DNA from: CAZWSX01 sp964636985
GTDB taxonomy: Bacteria; Planctomycetota; Planctomycetia; Pirellulales; Pirellulaceae
DNA length: 63,258 bases
Assembly: GCA_964636985.1 (NCBI GenBank)
Contig: CAZWSX010000032.1
Span: 1 to 63,258 of the forward strand
Reading direction: 5' to 3'
Position 1 is the first letter of the stretch. Every line of letters starts with the position of its first letter. Of the stretch, positions 59,790 through 63,258 are shown one piece after another. Both the position numbers and the translations under genes were made by a program. A model generated the notes under the pieces. That model worked only from the letters and a program-made list of their open reading frames with translations. It was not told the origin of the DNA and did not search any database.

Positions 59790-59834
59790 TAGCGAGTACC
59801 TAAGCGGCAAAAAGGCGGGGTCCGCAACTCGCTA
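59790..59834. repeat. TAGCGAGT/ACTCGCTA intergenic hairpin
   Basis: TAGCGAGT (59790-59797) pairs with ACTCGCTA (59827-59834), and an inner GCGG/CCGC pair (59804-59807, 59822-59825) extends it. It belongs to the CGCTACC/GGTAGCG group of hairpins in this window. Confidence 0.5.
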
Positions 59835-59963
59835 CCTATTCATCGGCTATGGTATCAAGTCCGTTTGATGGGTACAACGCGCTTACCTGTCGAAACGGCA
59901 ATTTGGGTAATTATACGGCCGCTGGTGAAGATTGGGGAAACCTGGCCGGTTGGTAAGAATTTA

Positions 59964-60143
59964 GCCACAGAGGGCGCAAAGGGCGCAGAGGGAAACGAGG
60001 CGCAGACACTTTGTCTGTACACAAACAAAGAATGGGAGAATGAGAGTAAATGGGGAGGGGGGGAGTGATTGCAGCGGGAGTTTTCTCCCCATCCCCCATT
60101 CACCCCTTCTCCCTATCTCCCGTCCCTCGGTGCCCTCTGTGGC
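59964..60143. repeat. Imperfect palindrome of about 180 bp
   Basis: Perfect 12-bp terminal inverted repeats, GCCACAGAGGGC at 59964-59975 and GCCCTCTGTGGC at 60132-60143, bound a core whose left half is G/A-rich (GGGAGAATGAGAG; GGGGAGGGGGGGAG) and right half C/T-rich (CTCCCCATCCCCC; CCCTATCTCCC). The halves can fold on one another imperfectly. It has no coding capacity for a transposase. Confidence 0.6.
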
Positions 60144-60158
60144 AAAAACCCGAGCGAA

Positions 60159-61553
60159 CTACCGCTTGATGATCGAAGCTGGCGCCAGGGCTTCGCTGGG
60201 ACCGTCGGTTGAGCCGAAGACGAACGACTCAATCAAGTTCCGGTCGGCTTCGGCGAACTGCTCCACCTTTTCGGAGTTGCAAGTGAAGGCGATCGACGCC
60301 CGGCGGCCGTCGGCGTCGGTCAGGTGGTAGTAGGTCCACTGGATCGTCACGTGGTTGGTGGCGCCAGTGGCCTTTACCTTGATGACGCTCAATCCGCCCG
60401 ACGTGTCGAAGGTGTCGCTCTCCACGACTTCCTTAAAGTTCTGTCCCAAGCTGCGGCGGACTTCGTCGGCAAACGTATCGATCGTGACAGGCTTCTCGGG
60501 CTTGGCGGGTGGCAAAATTGTGATGTTGCATTGGCCAAGGATCAGGTTGCTGTCGACCATCCGCAGTACGGTGAGTTCGGGACGGTCGAGCACCATGTAC
60601 CAGCGGGCGTCGGCCAGCACGCTGTATCGAGATCGCGTCGGTGCAATCCGCAGCATTTGTTCGGCCGCATTGTTGTCGAGCGAAAGAGATTCCAGGGCCT
60701 CGTCCGACAGCGTTGGCGGTACGGTTGCCGGGCGAAAAACCGTTTTGATTTTGGTGACGGTCTCGCAGCCAGGCTGGGCATTGCCGGTTTCGCGAGTCTC
60801 GCGAAGCGCCGCTGTAAACCAGCGCACCGAATTCGAGGCCGAGTCGAGCGAGATCTTGAGTTTCAACTCAAGGCCAGTCTTCACACCCTGCGTGGTAGCC
60901 GCGATTTTCCCCTCACCGTCGATGGTCAGAAGACCCTTGCCGTCGTCGCCGGTGATATGGAGTTTCACGGTGTTGTCGCTGATTTCGTCCAGCCCCAGCA
61001 GCCGTTGCATCGCCTCGTTGGGTGCGTCCCAGGTTTCCATCTTCTTTTTGGCGGCGTCGGGCAACAGAGCGCGAATGGCTTCGACGTTGCCTCCGGTTTG
61101 CAGCAGTTCCATCTCTTCGCGTGAGATGGGGCCCAGCGGCGACGTAACAATCCAGCCAGCGCCGGTGGTGCGGGAAAGGATCACGCGCCGTTCGTCCGAC
61201 AGCCGGCTTTCGGATGCCTTGCCGCGGAGTTTGATACTCGCTTCGGCCGTTTCGTATTCGCGAACCGACCGCCCCACTTCCGCGTCACTGGTGGGTGAAA
61301 GTTTTCGCAGGAAATAAGCCAGCTTTGCCTTGGCCTCCAGCGGCAGCCGAATCGGCTTTGTTGGGTCTTCGCCTACACGAAGTTCCCCTTCGACTTCCAC
61401 GTCGGTTTCGATCCGCAAGTCGTCCGGAATTGAGACGGCAGCGAAGTCGAATCCCAAAACGGGACCGACCGTCGCAAAAGCGGCAGCTCCAAGCGTCAGA
61501 CCCGCTAAGCGGCTTACCGCATTACGACGAGAAATCGACAGTTGGGTTTTCAT
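60159..61553 (-). CDS. Exported hypothetical protein with twin-arginine signal
   Basis: From the ATG at 61553 the protein has 464 residues; the longer frame starts with TTG at 61565. It begins with a twin-arginine signal, SISRRNAVSRLAGLTLGAAAFA. Several beta-rich segments follow with alternating hydrophobic residues (ELKLKISLDSASNSVRWFTAAL; VTIQWTYYHLTDADGRRASIAFT), and a helical segment contains PDAAKKKMETWDAPNEAMQRLLGL. No known domain is recognised. The export signal and beta character suggest a periplasmic or surface lipid/ligand-binding protein. It stands alone between a palindromic region and the sigma factor. Confidence 0.75.
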   Translation of the reverse strand: MKTQLSISRRNAVSRLAGLTLGAAAFATVGPVLGFDFAAVSIPDDLRIETDVEVEGELRVGEDPTKPIRLPLEAKAKLAYFLRKLSPTSDAEVGRSVREYETAEASIKLRGKASESRLSDERRVILSRTTGAGWIVTSPLGPISREEMELLQTGGNVEAIRALLPDAAKKKMETWDAPNEAMQRLLGLDEISDNTVKLHITGDDGKGLLTIDGEGKIAATTQGVKTGLELKLKISLDSASNSVRWFTAALRETRETGNAQPGCETVTKIKTVFRPATVPPTLSDEALESLSLDNNAAEQMLRIAPTRSRYSVLADARWYMVLDRPELTVLRMVDSNLILGQCNITILPPAKPEKPVTIDTFADEVRRSLGQNFKEVVESDTFDTSGGLSVIKVKATGATNHVTIQWTYYHLTDADGRRASIAFTCNSEKVEQFAEADRNLIESFVFGSTDGPSEALAPASIIKR

Positions 61554-62193
61554 CGGAGAAACCAATCTGGGGGCTTGTGAATCGAAGAACCAGTAGCAAA
61601 TTCAGGGAGAATTGGCGTTTCGGTTGTATCGACTATTCCGGCCGTACGGGTTGAACCGAGTTAGGCGGCCGGCGACCTCGAAGCGGCAAAAATGCTATGA
61701 TTTCTTGGATCAGCTACGAAAACTTTTCAAAACTTATCTCGTCTTGACTTGACACTTGGCAAATGAATGCTGAGTGACAGAACCGCTAGAATTGCTTTGC
61801 GACTTGACGCAACGCCGAATGCTGATAGCTGGCACACGAAATGCACCTAACTGTCCAAGGCGCGGCCGACGCCGCCAAAACAGCAGGTTGGCCTTTTAAA
61901 TCCCTGGTTTTGGCACGTTGCCGCAATTTGGCCAGATCGCTTGATGTCCGAGCGATCCCTGAAACAAAAGACAGCAGATTTTCGTATCAGAGAAGTGTCA
62001 AAGACGAACTGAACATATTTCCTGTGTCGCGCCATCCCTGGCTCACCCTGTCGCGGCCACCTTTTGTCACGAGCCGTTTTTGAAATCCACTCAAAAGGGA
62101 GACACAGGCGCCTGCGACGCCGGAACCGTCGCTTACGCCACACTCGACCGCGCGAAGAACCGTGTGCCGAGCAACATTGAAGGGAGAAGAGCG
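61554..62193. other. Leader region of the sigma factor, no gene recognised
   Basis: This 640-bp gap lies between divergent genes. TTGACTTGACA at 61744-61754 could be a -35 element, but no good TATAAT lies 16-18 bp behind it. A possible 80-residue frame (plus strand, 61841-62083) has no recognisable motif. The unusual length suggests a long leader or unrecognised regulatory sites for the sigma factor. Confidence 0.5.
62182..62186 (+). promoter_or_regulatory. Ribosome binding site of the sigma factor
   Basis: GGGAG inside AAGGGAGAAGAGCG is 7 bases before the ATG at 62194, an optimal distance, and decides the start. Confidence 0.75.
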
Positions 62194-63258
62194 ATGCATA
62201 ACGACACCCACTACCATATTTCTGTGATGCGCGAACTGCGCGACCAGCAGGTTCGTTTTGCGCCTCGTGATAAGCGGATCGACCAGGTCAATCGCGCCGA
62301 GCGACTCGTCGGCGAGATTGATCCCGAACGAACCTACAGCTACGAGTACCTTTATTTCCGCATCACGGACTTCCGTCCCGAGTCCGCGCCCTCGCTCAAC
62401 ATGACCGGCGTCGATGCCCAGCACGACTTGCGACTCTTCGTGGAAGACGTTTCCGACTCGGTGAACGTCAAAGTCGAGGATGCAGGAGAGCCTGTGCACA
62501 CCGTGGAAGAATTGAGCAGCTTGTTCAATGTTTCCACCAAGACCATTTCACGATGGCGCGACCAGGGTTTGGTGAGCCGCCGGTTCGTGTTCGATGGCGG
62601 TCGCAAACGCGTCGGCTTCCTTCACAGCTCCGTCGAGCGATTCGTGTCGGGCAATACCGAACGAATCAAGCGGGGCGAGAAGTTCAGCCAACTCACCGCC
62701 GACGAAAAGAGCGATATGTTGGCCCGCGCTCGCCGCATGGCGGCCACGGGCAACTCGCCGACGGAAGTGATCCGCCGCGTCGCCTCGCAGTTGGGTCGCA
62801 GCCCGGAAACGGTCCGTTACACGATTCGGTCGTTCGACGAGCAACACCCGGATCAGGCCGTATTCCCCGAGCACGCCCCGCCGCTGACGGACGAGGTGAA
62901 GCACCAGATCTACACCTTGTTCCGCCAAGGGGTCTCGGTCGATGCGATCGCCATGCAGTTCCATCGCACCCGCAGTGCGATCTACCGCGTGGTTAACGAA
63001 TCGCGCTGCCAGCGCCTGATGGACTTGCCGCTCGATTTCATTCCGAACCCAGGCTTTGAAAAGAATCCTGACGAAGACTTGATTTTGGGCGATATGCCTC
63101 AGCCCGAAGTCAGCCCGCGGAAGGTTCGCGGACCGAGCGGACTTCCTCCGTACCTGCAATCGTTGTACGAAGTGCCGCTGCTCACCCGTGAGCAGGAAGC
63201 ACACCTGTTCCGCAAGTTGAACTACCTCAAGTTCAAGGCGGGCAAGCTCCGTTCCGAC
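62194..63258 (+). CDS. Sigma-70 family RNA polymerase sigma factor with helix-turn-helix extension, 5' part
   Basis: The frame is open to the right edge; 355 residues are visible and the stop is missing. Residues 316-355 (LPPYLQSLYEVPLLTREQEAHLF, then RKLNYLKFKAG) match sigma-70 region 1.2 and the start of region 2. The preceding ~310 residues are unlike the usual region 1.1. They contain a MerR-like helix-turn-helix (VHTVEELSSLFNVSTKTISR, about 101-125) and two more candidate helix-turn-helix units, at about 188-213 (SPTEVIRRVASQLGRSPETV) and 247-271 (SVDAIAMQFHRTRSAIYRVV). Such proteins occur in planctomycetes, but the extension's role is unknown; it could bind promoter DNA upstream or respond to a ligand. 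Regions 2-4 lie outside the window. Confidence 0.85.
   Translation, partial: MHNDTHYHISVMRELRDQQVRFAPRDKRIDQVNRAERLVGEIDPERTYSYEYLYFRITDFRPESAPSLNMTGVDAQHDLRLFVEDVSDSVNVKVEDAGEPVHTVEELSSLFNVSTKTISRWRDQGLVSRRFVFDGGRKRVGFLHSSVERFVSGNTERIKRGEKFSQLTADEKSDMLARARRMAATGNSPTEVIRRVASQLGRSPETVRYTIRSFDEQHPDQAVFPEHAPPLTDEVKHQIYTLFRQGVSVDAIAMQFHRTRSAIYRVVNESRCQRLMDLPLDFIPNPGFEKNPDEDLILGDMPQPEVSPRKVRGPSGLPPYLQSLYEVPLLTREQEAHLFRKLNYLKFKAGKLRSD

Larger units (their letters stand above)
59738..60158. other. Intergenic region with palindromic elements
   Basis: This 421-bp gap lies between the hypothetical exported protein and the DUF1501 pair and has no convincing gene. It contains a TAGCGAGT/ACTCGCTA hairpin (59790-59834) and a larger imperfect palindrome bounded by GCCACAGAGGGC (59964-59975) and GCCCTCTGTGGC (60132-60143). 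The interior is purine-rich on the left arm (GGGAG...GGGGAGGGGGGGAG) and pyrimidine-rich on the right. Confidence 0.6.

Noticed and set aside
61744..61780. A TTGACTTGACA promoter for the sigma factor
   Set aside because: No acceptable -10 element lies 16-18 bp behind it, so it is not annotated as a promoter.

Overview
The window is a GC-rich chromosomal segment from a planctomycete, most likely of the Pirellula/Blastopirellula type. The taxonomic hallmarks are four DUF1501 proteins with twin-arginine or similar export signals, DUF1549/DUF1553 partners beside two of them, a DUF4013-like membrane protein, and a sigma factor with a long helix-turn-helix N-terminal extension. No rRNA, tRNA, CRISPR array, insertion sequence or prophage was seen. 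Many starts lack a clear Shine-Dalgarno sequence; where a strong one decides a start it is listed.

Left part (1-20.3 kb). A DUF1553/DUF1501 pair is cut by the left edge. Next comes a compact gas-sensing unit: an Rrf2/NsrR-like repressor in a probable operon with a membrane protein, divergent from a protoglobin, with two copies of a TGGA-N8-TCCA operator between them. Housekeeping and metabolic genes follow: a zinc-ribbon membrane protein, truA, the korAB 2-oxoacid:ferredoxin oxidoreductase operon with an intrinsic terminator, a GT-C membrane glycosyltransferase, a DapA/NanA-family lyase, hemB, a GlmU-like left-handed beta-helix protein, an exostosin-like glycosyltransferase, a nucleotidyltransferase-HD protein, a GNAT acetyltransferase and a pRiA4b ORF3-like protein.

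Centre (20.4-35.9 kb). A two-gene type I polyketide synthase cluster is read leftwards. The first protein (3862 aa) reads acyl-activating ligase - ACP - KS - degenerate AT - ACP - KS - AT - DH - ER - KR - ACP - docking tail. The second (1262 aa) reads docking helix - KS - (AT missing) - DH - ACP - thioesterase. Only one acyltransferase keeps its catalytic serine, although there are three ketosynthases with intact active sites. This suggests one AT serves several modules or a trans-acting malonyl transferase helps. The leader before the first gene can fold a 9-bp stem with an alternative partner. The system probably activates a carboxylic (perhaps fatty) acid, extends it with malonate, reduces it and releases it by the thioesterase.

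Right part (36.3-63.3 kb). It holds an exported CehA/McbA-like metallohydrolase, cysC, a small BON-domain protein, and glgC-hemG-rRNA methyltransferase on one strand. Exported SGNH hydrolase and kelch-like proteins, a DUF4013-like membrane protein, a second DUF1549/DUF1553-DUF1501 pair, purE-purK (4-nt overlap), an exported leucine-rich-repeat protein and mutS follow. Two tandem DUF1501 genes, an exported hypothetical protein with a twin-arginine signal, and the 5' part of the unusual sigma factor complete the window. Several intergenic gaps carry short hairpins built on CGCTACC/GGTAGCG, and one carries a roughly 180-bp imperfect palindrome.
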